Positions 17,830 through 26,149 of a DNA stretch of 64,000 nucleotides are shown here, piece after piece (position 1 is the stretch's first letter; every line of letters begins with the position of its first letter). Where the stretch lies: NCBI GenBank assembly GCA_035573715.1, contig DATLZZ010000025.1, forward strand, positions 62,001 through 126,000. The letters run 5' to 3'. Source of the stretch: JACPRL01 sp035573715. GTDB taxonomy: Bacteria; Acidobacteriota; Terriglobia; Acidiferrales; 2-02-FULL-67-57. A model generated the notes under the pieces. The model made no database searches, was not told the DNA's origin, and saw only the letters and a program-made list of their open reading frames with translations. Made by a program: the position numbers and the translations under genes.

Positions 17830-20345
17830 CGCTGGTAGTCAACGGTGCAGAGCACATCGGCCCACTCGTCGATTCCAATCTTGTCAATCTTCATCGGCAG
17901 CTCGATGTCGAAGGGCGTCTCGGCGCCCCGCACGGTGACCCACCCCAGCCGCTGCGCGCGCGGGCCGGCGTAGGCGTAAATCGGCACGGGCATTACGAAG
18001 TTTTCCGGAACGCCCGACTGGCGAATGATGCCCTGCAAGCGCACCCCGCTGCCCTGGGGGGTAATCGAGTACTTCACCGTGTAGCGCGGGATGCCGGTGC
18101 CGTAGACCCATTGATTGAAGAACCAGTCGAGCTTGCCGCTGCCGTCCACGTTCATCGCCGGCGTCATGTACTTTTCGGCGATGCGCTTGAAGTCGTCGGT
18201 CGAGGCGGCCTGGTTGTAATAGGTCCGGGTGAACTCCTTCATCATCGCCTGGAAGCGGGCTTCGGGCTCTTTGGAGTTGAAGTCCATCATCATCGTGCGC
18301 AGCATGTGCAGCACCCAGCCACCTTTGCCGTAGACGGTGACGCCGTACGTACCCGGGTGCTTCTCGCTGCTCAGGCGCTGCCCGAGGTAGATGGGGCCGA
18401 TTTCATCGATCACGGCGCCTTCGCGGTCCTTGTTGATGAGGTCGTCGCGGTTGCGCCGCAGCAGGGCCACCGCCTCGGGGGGCCCGCTGCGGAACTGCGT
18501 GTAGAGGATGCCGGAGAATTCCGCGAAACCCTCCGAGAGCCACTGGTCGCGGTAACTCTTCCAGCCGACCACGTGGCCCCACCACTGGTGCGAGGTTTCG
18601 TGGGCGCGGAAGAAGTCGGTCATCCGCGTCTGGTCTTCGGAGCTCACGCGTCCGAAAAGCGTGAAGCGTTGCGTCGAGTCGAGGAACGTGACACTGGAAA
18701 CGTAGAGCAAGCCGGGCCAACCCTGGCCGTAGCCCCAGGGAATGTTGGAAACGGCGAGCTTGCTGTAGGGATAAGGCCCGAAATACTGCTCGAACACTTG
18801 CAAAGAGTTAGCCACTTCGGTGAGCATGACCGGACCGAAGCGCGCGGGGTTGAGCGTTTCCAGAATCGCCAGGCGCGGGTCCGGCCCGCCGAGACCGCCG
18901 GCACCGGTGGCGGCCGGTCCAGTGGGGCTCCCACCGCCGCCGATGTCCTGAGCCTGACTGGCCTCGTTGCGGATGCTCTGCAAATACTGGTCGGGATTGC
19001 GATTGACGAAGACCTGAACGGTAGCACCGCTGTCAAGCTTCTTTTCGTGGATGTAGTAGCTGCCGAAAGCGAAGCCGGCCACCGCCAGGGGGACGTTCGC
19101 GCTCGTCCAGCGGGTAATCTTCGACTTGCCTTCTTCGCGTTCGTCTACTTTGGCGCCGGTAGCCACGGCGTCGTATTTCTTCGGCACTTCCAGCGTGATG
19201 TCGAAGTCATAGCGCTGCGAGAACTCGGGGTTGTGCAGCGTCACCTTGCCCATGCCGTAAGAGGGATACCAGCCGAAGCTGCGCGCGAAGAAAACGCCCG
19301 AGCCTTCTTTGGTGACGACGCGCTCGCCGGAGTAGTCAAAGCGCAGGGTCAAGTCCTGGCCGGCCGTTGTGGGCTGGGGAAGCACGACGGCGACGTAGTC
19401 GCCGTAGTAGATGCGGTCTTTGGGGTCGGCGGGCTGAAAATAGGCGAGCGCCGCGCCGCTCGAATCCTTAACTGAGCTGACTTGCAGGTTCGGGCTGAGG
19501 GAGAAGAGCAGGACACGCTGGCCGGCGAGTCGGGAAGTCAGCCGCACCTCCGCCCAGCCCGTGAGCCGCGGCTTCTCGTCCACCGCGGTGTAAAGTTTGT
19601 AGCCGCGGAGGGCGTAGGCGTCGCGGGCGTTAGGCTCGCGGAAGGCCTCCATGGGGGTGCGGCCGCCGGCGGGAAAGCGGCACCAGTAGTTGAGCGAGCG
19701 GAAGTTGTTGCTCCAGCGGGCGAGCTGCAACTCTTCAATCTCGCCCTGGTCGAAGTCGAAGGACAGCCAGCCGTACTTCTCGGTTTTGAGCTCGGCGTGG
19801 AAAAAGGCAAAAGGCGCGGGGTTTTCGGAGAGCGCGGCGTGCAGCAGCCGCGCCTCCCAGCCCAGGCCGAACTCGGCCAGCTTCTTGCGGCGATCGGCGA
19901 AAGATTTCTCCAGGCTGGCGGCGTCGCCGGTAACGAACTGCGTCTGAGTGGACAGCTCGTCCACCGTGGAGTCGCTGAAAAAGAACAACGCTTCGGCGAA
20001 CTCGATCTCCAGCGCTTCCTTCCCGGTGAAGAAGCGGAGCTGCTGGCGCTCGGTGGCCAGCGCGGGCGCAAGCCTGAAGGCGCCCTTCCCGCGGAAGGCG
20101 GCAAAGAGAACCTTGCCGTTGATGGGTTGAGCGAGGCCGAGCGAGCCGCTGGCCAGAGTGATTTCGGCCAGGTCGCGTTGCAGCTTGACGTTGCTGACCG
20201 CCGCCACCTTCTGCGGGTCGAACGCCGGCTGGTTGACGGCCGTCCAGGCAGCAGCGGCGTCGGGCGCCTGGGCGGCGGCAGCCGTCGGCAACAGCCCGGC
20301 GGCCAGCAGAATGAGAGCAAGGCAACAACTGTAGGGGCAACGCAT
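17826..20345 (-). CDS. Exported M1 family metallo-aminopeptidase
   Basis: An 839-residue zinc peptidase exported by a Sec signal peptide (CLALILLAAGLLPTAAAAQA). The start is ATG 20345, five bases after GGAGG; an in-frame ATG 27 bases earlier lacks a ribosome-binding site. The catalytic motif HETSHQWWGH and the third zinc ligand Glu in WLSEGFAEFSG identify the gluzincin M1 family. The usual exopeptidase GAMEN motif is not obvious in the stretch before it, so substrate specificity is uncertain. A Gly/Pro-rich insert (GGGGSPTGPAATGAGGLGGP) separates the N-terminal beta domain from the catalytic domain. It probably works in the periplasm on peptides. Confidence 0.9.
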   Translation of the reverse strand: MRCPYSCCLALILLAAGLLPTAAAAQAPDAAAAWTAVNQPAFDPQKVAAVSNVKLQRDLAEITLASGSLGLAQPINGKVLFAAFRGKGAFRLAPALATERQQLRFFTGKEALEIEFAEALFFFSDSTVDELSTQTQFVTGDAASLEKSFADRRKKLAEFGLGWEARLLHAALSENPAPFAFFHAELKTEKYGWLSFDFDQGEIEELQLARWSNNFRSLNYWCRFPAGGRTPMEAFREPNARDAYALRGYKLYTAVDEKPRLTGWAEVRLTSRLAGQRVLLFSLSPNLQVSSVKDSSGAALAYFQPADPKDRIYYGDYVAVVLPQPTTAGQDLTLRFDYSGERVVTKEGSGVFFARSFGWYPSYGMGKVTLHNPEFSQRYDFDITLEVPKKYDAVATGAKVDEREEGKSKITRWTSANVPLAVAGFAFGSYYIHEKKLDSGATVQVFVNRNPDQYLQSIRNEASQAQDIGGGGSPTGPAATGAGGLGGPDPRLAILETLNPARFGPVMLTEVANSLQVFEQYFGPYPYSKLAVSNIPWGYGQGWPGLLYVSSVTFLDSTQRFTLFGRVSSEDQTRMTDFFRAHETSHQWWGHVVGWKSYRDQWLSEGFAEFSGILYTQFRSGPPEAVALLRRNRDDLINKDREGAVIDEIGPIYLGQRLSSEKHPGTYGVTVYGKGGWVLHMLRTMMMDFNSKEPEARFQAMMKEFTRTYYNQAASTDDFKRIAEKYMTPAMNVDGSGKLDWFFNQWVYGTGIPRYTVKYSITPQGSGVRLQGIIRQSGVPENFVMPVPIYAYAGPRAQRLGWVTVRGAETPFDIELPMKIDKIGIDEWADVLCTVDYQR

Positions 20346-20424
20346 GGGTCCCTCCGCGTATCCGGAAGTCATTCTGCAACCGTCGCGTCAACGGGTCAAG
20401 TCAACCGGGAGTCCGAGAAAGCAG

Positions 20425-20453
20425 TTTTCAGAACCGCAACGGCCCACTATAAT
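20425..20453 (+). promoter_or_regulatory. Predicted promoter of the phosphoesterase gene
   Basis: TTTTCA (20425-20430), a 17-base spacer and a perfect TATAAT (20448-20453) lie just upstream of the ATG at 20477. Transcription would start about 20460, leaving a leader of only some 17 bases, and there is no clear Shine-Dalgarno (TCTTCC precedes the ATG). Confidence 0.6.
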
Positions 20454-20476
20454 GTCCGCGCTTCTCTGATTCTTCC

Positions 20477-21226
20477 ATGCGCTATCTTATCCTGAGCGAC
20501 TTGCACTCGAACCTCGCCGGGTTCGAGGCGGCGATGAAGATTGCCGGCAACCGCTTCGACGCGGTCGTCTGCCTGGGCGACATCGTCGGCTACGGTCCCG
20601 ACGCCAACGAAGTCACCGACCGCGTGCGGGCGCTCAAGCCGCTCGCCGTCGTGCGCGGCAATCACGACAAAGCCTGCTGCGGCATCACCGACGCCTCCGA
20701 TTTCACGGCCAATGCCCGCGCCGCGGCGCTGTGGACGCGCGACATCCTGACCGCCGAGAACATGGGTTACCTGCGCGAACTCTCGCAGGGCCCCAAGCCG
20801 GTGGGCGATTATCAGATTGTCCACGGGTCGGTGCGCGACGAGGACGAGTACGTTTTTCACCCGCGCGAGGCGATGGAGAATTTTGCTCTGACGGAAATTC
20901 CCATCACCTTCTTCGGCCACACCCACATGCAGGGCGGGTTCGTGCTGCGGGAGACCAACCGCATCCAGGTGCTGCGCGTCGCGGTGGGCGAAGGCGCCAA
21001 CGCCGCCACGCTCGAGCTCGACCCGCGCGCCAAGTACTTGCTCAACCCCGGCTCCACCGGCCAGCCGCGCGACGGCGACCCGCGGGCCGGCTTCTGTTTC
21101 TACGACGACCACACCCACGTGGTCGAGTACTGGCGCGTCCCCTATGACCTTGCGGCCACCCAAAAGAAAATGAGGGAAGCCGGCCTGCCGCAACCGCTCA
21201 TCGACCGCCTGGCGCTGGGCCGCTAA
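20477..21226 (+). CDS. Metallophosphoesterase (calcineurin-like, YfcE/MJ0936 type)
   Basis: A 249-residue cytoplasmic phosphoesterase with all five dimetal motifs: LSDLHSN (D-x-H) at the N-terminus, CLGDIVGYGPDANE (G-D-x-x), VVRGNHDKA (G-N-H-D/E), IVHGSVRDE and FGHTHMQGG (G-H-T-H). NPGSTGQPRDGDPRAGF is typical of the YfcE-like branch, whose members hydrolyse phosphodiesters or phosphomonoesters. The substrate cannot be inferred from the sequence. It is monocistronic, with its own promoter and a convergent gene after it. Confidence 0.9.
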   Translation: MRYLILSDLHSNLAGFEAAMKIAGNRFDAVVCLGDIVGYGPDANEVTDRVRALKPLAVVRGNHDKACCGITDASDFTANARAAALWTRDILTAENMGYLRELSQGPKPVGDYQIVHGSVRDEDEYVFHPREAMENFALTEIPITFFGHTHMQGGFVLRETNRIQVLRVAVGEGANAATLELDPRAKYLLNPGSTGQPRDGDPRAGFCFYDDHTHVVEYWRVPYDLAATQKKMREAGLPQPLIDRLALGR

Positions 21227-21295
21227 CCCCGTTCCAACTTGTTCAGCACGGGAAGGATGCCAGGACAGCGTTCCGGCGCGCGCCTTCCGAACTGG

Positions 21296-21859
21296 CTACC
21301 GCTGGCTGGTGGGAACGCCAGGCATCGCCTCGCCCAGCAGCAGGCCGCTGATGCGGATGCGCGGCGTGGTCTGGTCCCAGTTGTCGGGAATCTCTTCAAA
21401 CCCCAGCCTGACGGCCACGCTGCTCGCCGGCGCCAGCGGCAGCCGCGTCGGCGAGCCCTGCGGCGCCCGCGTATTGCCGACCACCCGCGCCCTCTCCGTC
21501 TTGACCACCTGGCCGGTCCGCCCCATGAACTCAAACGTCAGCTCCAGCGCCCGCACGGTGCGGGGGCCGTTGTTGTTGACGGTGAAATCCACGTAGGTCA
21601 CCGTCTGCCCGAGAAAATTCTGCCAGCGGCTCAGGCCGAGCCGGGTGAATTCGATCTGCGGGAGGTAAGCCTGGGCCTCGGCGTCGAGCGGCGGCAGCGC
21701 CGGCGGGGTTTCCGGCACGGGCTGGGGCGCGTACTTCCCCCAGTACCACAGGCCCCCGCCCAGCACGATGACGCCGATGACGGCGGCGATCAGCACCGGG
21801 CGCAGCCAGCCGGCGTCGCGCGCCGGCTCGTGCAGTGGCGGCTCGAACTCTTCAATCAT
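21296..21859 (-). CDS. Membrane-anchored hypothetical protein
   Basis: A 187-residue protein from ATG 21859, within a very long antisense open frame that is otherwise noise. One membrane helix (PVLIAAVIGVIVLGGGLWYWG, about 21-41) is followed by a Pro-rich linker and a beta-sandwich-like domain (VTYVDFTVNNNGPRTVRALE, RTGQVVKTERARVVG). The 'F-x-V-x-N-x-G-x-x-x-V' pattern resembles FxLYD/DUF2393-type domains that sit outside the membrane. It faces away from the following gene, and the 84-base gap between them has no distinct promoter. Function unknown. Confidence 0.7.
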   Translation of the reverse strand: MIEEFEPPLHEPARDAGWLRPVLIAAVIGVIVLGGGLWYWGKYAPQPVPETPPALPPLDAEAQAYLPQIEFTRLGLSRWQNFLGQTVTYVDFTVNNNGPRTVRALELTFEFMGRTGQVVKTERARVVGNTRAPQGSPTRLPLAPASSVAVRLGFEEIPDNWDQTTPRIRISGLLLGEAMPGVPTSQR

Positions 21860-21943
21860 GGGCTGCACCCTAGCACACGCCGCGGGCGGAATCAATTTGC
21901 GCCGCTGCCGGCAGCGGCTATCATAGGCGCCCGGAGGGAGAGC

Positions 21944-23467
21944 GTGAGTTCGCCGTTGGAAGACCTGCGGGCGCGCCTGGAAGCGTTTTTCGCCGCCGAG
22001 GCCGAGCGCGAGGTCACCGAAGAAGGCGAGCTGCTCTTCGACCTGCGCACCGCTCAGTTTCGACTGGAAGAAAACCGCGGGCGGCTGCTGCTGCACCTGT
22101 GGTCGCCGCAGCGCAACTGGGTGCGGCGGGTGCTGGCGATTGCCGAGGAAACGCCCGCGCGGCTGGTGCTGGAGGTCGAGCGCTTCGGGCGCGCGGGCCC
22201 CGCCAGGCTGGTCATCGCCCCGCCGCGGCGCAGCACCCTGAGCGAGCGCGAGCGCGCCACCGCCCGCCGGCACTTCAGCGCCTGGCTGGCGCGGCTGCTG
22301 GCGCGCGAGTTTCCCCGCGCCCGCGTCGAAGGGCTGACGACGGCGGCCGACCTCAAGCGCTCTTTCTCCGGGCTCTACACCCGCGCCGTCCTGACGGAAG
22401 CCAACGGGCGCGACTCCTGGGCCGTCCTCGGCGTGGGCGAGAGTGAAGACTCGACCGCAGTCGACGGCCTGCTCACCTACGCGCTCATCTGGCTGGACTG
22501 GAACCGTCGGCGCGCGCCCGAGCGTGTCTGGGCCGGCCTGCGGCTGTTCGTTCCGGCCGGCCGCGCCCGGACGACCGCGAACCGGCTGGCCGTGCTCGCC
22601 GGTCATCTGCGGGTGGAGCTCTATGAGGTGGACGCGGAGGAATCCACCTGCGCGCGGATTGACCCGGGCGACTTCGGCAACCTCGAGACGCACCTGGAGC
22701 ACGCCCGCGTCGCCGAGGCGGTGCGGGCGCGCACCCGCGATACCGTGGCGCGCCTTCGCGCCCTGGCCCCCGAGGATGTCGACGCTCATGTCGTCGGGGG
22801 CAGGGAAGAGGTGGCGTTGCGTTTTCGCGGCCTGGAGTTTGCGCGGGTGACGCCCGGGGGTGTGAGCTGCGGTCTCGGCCGCCGGCCCGCCGCGCCGGCG
22901 CCGCTCACCGAGAAAAACCTCCGCGGCGTCGCCGCGCTCCTGAGGAGTTTGCAGCGCGAGCGCGCCCCGGGCGGCCCGGCGCGCAGCCGCTGGTATCGCG
23001 CCCAGCCGGAGCGCTGGCTGGAGAGTTTGGCGGCGGGCTCGCCGCAGAAGATTGATCCGCGGCTCGCGCCCGAGCGGGTGCTGCGCCAGGTCCCCGCGGT
23101 CTCGGCCGGCGAGCGCGGCGTGGCCGACCTGCTGGGGGCAACCCGCGACGGACAGTTGCTGGTCATCGAGCTCAAGGCCTCCACCGACGTCCACCTCCCG
23201 CTCCAGGCGCTCGACTACTGGCTCCGCGTCCGCTGGCACCAGCAGCGCAGCAGCTTCGCTCGCGCCGGCTACTTCGCCGGCCTGGCCCTGCGCCCCGAGC
23301 CGCCCGAGCTGCTTCTCGTCGCCCCGGCGCTCCAGTTTCATCCCACTACCGAGGCCCTCGCGACCTATCTCGCGCCGGCCGTGCCGGTCACGCTGGTGGG
23401 AATCAACGAGGACTGGCGGCGCGAAATCCAGGTGGTCTGGCGACGGCGCTTGGGAGCGGGTATGTGA
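21944..23467 (+). CDS. Uncharacterised protein with C-terminal PD-(D/E)XK nuclease-like motif
   Basis: A 507-residue protein starting at GTG 21944 after a GGAGGG site. The N-terminal two thirds are Arg/Ala/Leu-rich with no recognised domain. Near the C-terminus Glu390, Asp395 (GVADLLGATRDGQ), Glu409-Leu-Lys411 (LLVIELKAS) and Gln421 (LQALDYWLRV) follow the order of the PD-(D/E)XK nuclease core. The spacing resembles NucS-like and Holliday-resolvase-like proteins (D-L-L ... D-G-x-L-x-V-I-E-L-K). The protein may cut or bind DNA, but this is inference from one motif. No methylase or helicase is adjacent, so it is not an obvious restriction system. Confidence 0.7.
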   Translation: MSSPLEDLRARLEAFFAAEAEREVTEEGELLFDLRTAQFRLEENRGRLLLHLWSPQRNWVRRVLAIAEETPARLVLEVERFGRAGPARLVIAPPRRSTLSERERATARRHFSAWLARLLAREFPRARVEGLTTAADLKRSFSGLYTRAVLTEANGRDSWAVLGVGESEDSTAVDGLLTYALIWLDWNRRRAPERVWAGLRLFVPAGRARTTANRLAVLAGHLRVELYEVDAEESTCARIDPGDFGNLETHLEHARVAEAVRARTRDTVARLRALAPEDVDAHVVGGREEVALRFRGLEFARVTPGGVSCGLGRRPAAPAPLTEKNLRGVAALLRSLQRERAPGGPARSRWYRAQPERWLESLAAGSPQKIDPRLAPERVLRQVPAVSAGERGVADLLGATRDGQLLVIELKASTDVHLPLQALDYWLRVRWHQQRSSFARAGYFAGLALRPEPPELLLVAPALQFHPTTEALATYLAPAVPVTLVGINEDWRREIQVVWRRRLGAGM

Positions 23468-23506
23468 AACCTCAGATTTGAAGTTTGAAATCCTAGAGAA
23501 AGAAAT

Positions 23507-23540
23507 GGGGGAGCGATGGCGTCGGGACCACCGCTCCCCC
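23507..23540. terminator. Perfect nine-base-pair hairpin
   Basis: GGGGGAGCG (23507-23515) and CGCTCCCCC (23532-23540) pair perfectly around a 16-base loop, 39 bases after the stop of the nuclease-like gene. No T-run follows on either strand, so it may be a factor-dependent stop or an RNA-stabilising end. The remaining 160 bases before the MBL gene hold nothing I recognise. Confidence 0.45.
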
Positions 23541-23704
23541 GCGTCGTGGAAGTCGGGGTAGATTGTGTCTGACCCTTTGATTGCCGTCCCCCGCCTCGGG
23601 TTGCCTGGGGCAAAATTCTTGCTCCCCGGCGACGATTGTGCAATGATGACCGCCACTTGCGCCCGGCCTCGCGTTCGAACGGGTTGTCGAAGGGGGACGG
23701 TTGA

Positions 23705-24535
23705 ATGGCGGGCAAGCTGATTTTGCGCTTCTGGGGCGTGCGAGGCTCGACCCCCACACCTGTTTCCTCCAACCTCCGCTACGGCGGCAACACCCCCTGC
23801 CTGGAGCTCCGCACCCCGGAGGGGCACCTTTTCGTCTTTGATTGCGGCACCGGCTTCCGCCGCCTGGGCAAGGAGCTGGAGAAAGAGTTCCGCAAGCAGC
23901 CCATCAAGGCGCGCATCTTTCTGACCCACTACCACTGGGACCACATCCAGGGGATTCCGTTTTTCACGCCGCTCTACCAGTCGCGCAACCAGTTTCTCTT
24001 CCACGGCTTCCACTTCCCGGGCGAGTCGATGCAGCAGGCGCTGGAAGGCCAGATGGCCGGGCCGTACTTTCCCGTCGATATGAGCGTCATGGCCGCCAAC
24101 CGCCACTTCTTCGAGATCGCCGAGGAGCGCATCGGCTACGACGACCTGGTCATCGCCAGCCGCTGGCTCAACCACCCCCAGGGCTGCCTGGGCTACCGGC
24201 TGGAGTGCAACGGCAAGGCCATCGTCTACGCCACCGACACCGAGCCGGGCGATGAGCGCGGCGACCGCAACGTCCGCCTGCTCGCCCACCAGGCCGACCT
24301 CTTCATCTACGACGCCCAGTACAAACCCGAAGAGATGGCCGTGCACAAGAACTGGGGTCACTCGAACTGGCGCGAAGGCGTCAGCATCGCCAAAGAGTGC
24401 GGCGTCAAGAAGCTCGTCCTCTTCCACCACGATCCCGACCGCGACGACCAGGCGGTCGACGCCATCCTCCGCCAGGCCCGCCGCCACTTCCCCCCCACCC
24501 TCGCCGCCAAAGAAGGCCTCACGCTTACGTTCTAG
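23705..24535 (+). CDS. MBL-fold metallo-hydrolase
   Basis: A 276-residue metallo-beta-lactamase-fold hydrolase. The dinuclear metal motif is THYHWDHIQG (near 78-87), with further ligands in FDCGTG, the YATDTEP loop and FHHDPDR at the C-terminus. The opening FWGVRGSTPTPV and GGNTPCLEL are typical of a branch annotated as ribonuclease-Z-like or cyclic-phosphodiesterase-like hydrolases, found in many soil bacteria and sometimes linked to signalling domains. Here it stands alone. The substrate is not predictable. It is followed by the arg cluster, which has its own promoter. Confidence 0.88.
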   Translation: MAGKLILRFWGVRGSTPTPVSSNLRYGGNTPCLELRTPEGHLFVFDCGTGFRRLGKELEKEFRKQPIKARIFLTHYHWDHIQGIPFFTPLYQSRNQFLFHGFHFPGESMQQALEGQMAGPYFPVDMSVMAANRHFFEIAEERIGYDDLVIASRWLNHPQGCLGYRLECNGKAIVYATDTEPGDERGDRNVRLLAHQADLFIYDAQYKPEEMAVHKNWGHSNWREGVSIAKECGVKKLVLFHHDPDRDDQAVDAILRQARRHFPPTLAAKEGLTLTF

Positions 24536-24580
24536 GTCAACCCAAAGGCCGCTGACGGCTCCGGGCGCTGTCGGAGGCGG

Positions 24581-24594
24581 TGAAAAATTATTCA
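24581..24594. promoter_or_regulatory. ARG-box-like operator 1
   Basis: TGAAAAATTATTCA has the 14-base layout of the ArgR half-site pair (TGAAT, four A/T bases, ATTCA), with one difference in the left arm. It lies eight bases upstream of the argR -35 box in otherwise GC-rich DNA. It is probably one of the sites through which ArgR with arginine represses its own cluster. Confidence 0.65.
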
Positions 24595-24602
24595 TTTTTC
24601 TC

Positions 24603-24630
24603 TTGACAGGCCGCGATGGCTGCTTATATT
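24603..24630 (+). promoter_or_regulatory. Predicted promoter of the arginine cluster
   Basis: A perfect TTGACA (24603-24608), a 16-base spacer and TATATT (24625-24630) precede argR by 29 bases, between two ARG-box-like sites. Transcription would begin about 24637, so the leader is only about 23 bases. Confidence 0.75.
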
Positions 24631-24642
24631 TATGCATCGTAC

Positions 24643-24656
24643 TGAATAAACATACG
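24643..24656. promoter_or_regulatory. ARG-box-like operator 2 (half-conserved)
   Basis: TGAATAAACATACG keeps the left arm and centre of the ARG box but not the right arm. It covers the predicted transcription start and leader of argR, where bound ArgR would block the promoter. The following GAGG abuts the ATG directly, an unusually short Shine-Dalgarno spacing. Confidence 0.4.
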
Positions 24657-24659
24657 AGG

Positions 24660-25103
24660 ATGTCGAAACCGGTCCGCCACCAGCAAATCCTGGACATCAT
24701 CGCCCGCCAGCCCGTGCTCAACCAGGAAGTCCTGCGGCGCGAGCTTTCGCGCCGCGGCCTGCGCGTCACCCAGGCCACGCTGTCGCGCGACCTCAAGGAG
24801 CTGGGCCTGCTGAAGACCCCGCACGGCTACGCACTGCCCTCCGCGGTCGGCGCCTCGGGCCCGCCCCTGCCGCCGCTCCCGCACCTGCTCAAGGAGTTCG
24901 TAACCGAAATCCGCGAAGCCCAGAACCTGCTGGTGCTCAAGACCAACATCGGCAGCGCCCAACCGGTGGCGGCGGCGCTCGACACCGAGCAGTGGCAGGG
25001 CATCGTCGGCACCGTGGCCGGCGACGACACCATCCTGGTCATCAGTCCCTCGCGCAAGGCCGCCCAGGGCGTCGCCCAGCGCATCCGGGAGATGATTGCC
25101 TGA
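24660..25103 (+). CDS. argR: Arginine repressor
   Basis: A 147-residue transcription factor that binds ARG boxes as a hexamer with arginine. The N-terminal winged helix has RHQQILDIIARQPVLNQEVL and the recognition-helix signature VTQATLSRDLKELGLLKTPHG. The C-terminal domain keeps the arginine-binding GTVAGDDTILVI. The start is the ATG at 24660, since the longer in-frame ORF overlaps the MBL gene out of frame. It is first in the cluster and overlaps argC by one base (TGATG), so it is autoregulated with the whole pathway. Confidence 0.95.
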   Translation: MSKPVRHQQILDIIARQPVLNQEVLRRELSRRGLRVTQATLSRDLKELGLLKTPHGYALPSAVGASGPPLPPLPHLLKEFVTEIREAQNLLVLKTNIGSAQPVAAALDTEQWQGIVGTVAGDDTILVISPSRKAAQGVAQRIREMIA

Positions 25104-26149
25104 TGACCGCTCACGTACGGGTGGCGGTCGCGGGCGTCACCGGCTACACCGGCTTCGAGCTGGCGCGGTTGCTGCTGCGCCACCCGCGCCTGAAGGCGCC
25201 GCGGTTTTTTGTCCGCGAGAACGCCCAGGGCGGCCCGACGCAACTGAGCGATCTCTTTCCGCACCTCTCCGGCAACGGCTCGACCCCGCTGGAGCCGTTT
25301 TCCTGGCCGGCGCTGCACCGCTACGGGGTGGATTTGCTTTTCCTCGCCACGCCCCACGAGGTCTCGCGCGCCTGGGTGCCGGAGGCGGTACGGCGCGGCC
25401 TGCGGGTGATTGACCTGAGCGGCGCCTGGCGGCTGCGCTCGGCGGAGAACCGCGCGGCCTACCAGTTCGAAGACCAGAACCCCGCCGAGGCTGAGCAACT
25501 CACCGCGCGGGCGGTCTACGGCTTGCCGGAGCTCGAGCGCCGCACGCTGCCGCAAGCGCAACTGGTCGCCAATCCGGGTTGCTATCCGACTTCGGTGATT
25601 CTGGCGCTGGCGCCGCTGGTGCGCGCCGGCCTGGTGGACCTGGACCGCGGCATCGTCTGCGACTCCAAGTCCGGCGTCTCCGGCGCCGGCAAGAGCCCCA
25701 CGCCGCAGACCCACTTCGTCGAGGTGGCCGACAACTTCCGCGCCTACTCCGTCTTCGGCCACCGGCACACCGGAGAGATCCTCGAGCAGCTTGAGCTGGC
25801 GCCTGGGCAGCTGGTTTTCACCACCCACCTGCTGCCCATCCCGCGCGGCATCCTCTCGACCATCTACGTTCATTTCAAGCGACCGCGCGCAACCGGTGAA
25901 ATTGAGCGCATCTTCCGCGACTTCTACAGCGCTTCTCCCTTCGTGCGCCTCTTCGCGCCCCCGCGCCTGCCGGAGATTCAGTTCTCGCTGCACACCAACT
26001 ATTGCGACCTCGGCTTTGCGGTGTCGCCCGACGGCCGGCGGCTGGTCGCCGTTTCCTGTCTCGACAACCTGGTCAAAGGCGCCGCCGGCCAGGCCGTCCA
26101 GAACATGAACCTGATGTACGGCTGGGACGAGAAGGAGGGCCTGGCGTGA
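25103..26149 (+). CDS. argC: N-acetyl-gamma-glutamyl-phosphate reductase
   Basis: NADPH-dependent third step of arginine synthesis, converting N-acetylglutamyl phosphate to the semialdehyde. It has 348 residues from the ATG overlapping the argR stop. The Rossmann start is VAVAGVTGYTGFELARLLL, the catalytic Cys is in LVANPGCYPTSVILAL (near residue 159), and SGVSGAGK, HRHTGEI and FTTHLLPIPRGI are the usual substrate blocks. The C-terminus LDNLVKGAAGQAVQNMNLM is standard. Confidence 0.97.
   Translation: MTAHVRVAVAGVTGYTGFELARLLLRHPRLKAPRFFVRENAQGGPTQLSDLFPHLSGNGSTPLEPFSWPALHRYGVDLLFLATPHEVSRAWVPEAVRRGLRVIDLSGAWRLRSAENRAAYQFEDQNPAEAEQLTARAVYGLPELERRTLPQAQLVANPGCYPTSVILALAPLVRAGLVDLDRGIVCDSKSGVSGAGKSPTPQTHFVEVADNFRAYSVFGHRHTGEILEQLELAPGQLVFTTHLLPIPRGILSTIYVHFKRPRATGEIERIFRDFYSASPFVRLFAPPRLPEIQFSLHTNYCDLGFAVSPDGRRLVAVSCLDNLVKGAAGQAVQNMNLMYGWDEKEGLA

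Noticed and set aside
17373..20495. Long plus-strand open frames antisense to the M1 aminopeptidase
   Set aside because: They lack ribosome-binding sites and recognisable domains, while the opposite strand encodes a full M1 protease with its zinc motif.
21296..24796. A 1166-codon open frame on the minus strand
   Set aside because: It is antisense to argR, the MBL hydrolase and the nuclease-like gene, with no conserved motifs except its last 187 residues, which are a real gene starting at 21859. High GC leaves long antisense frames open.
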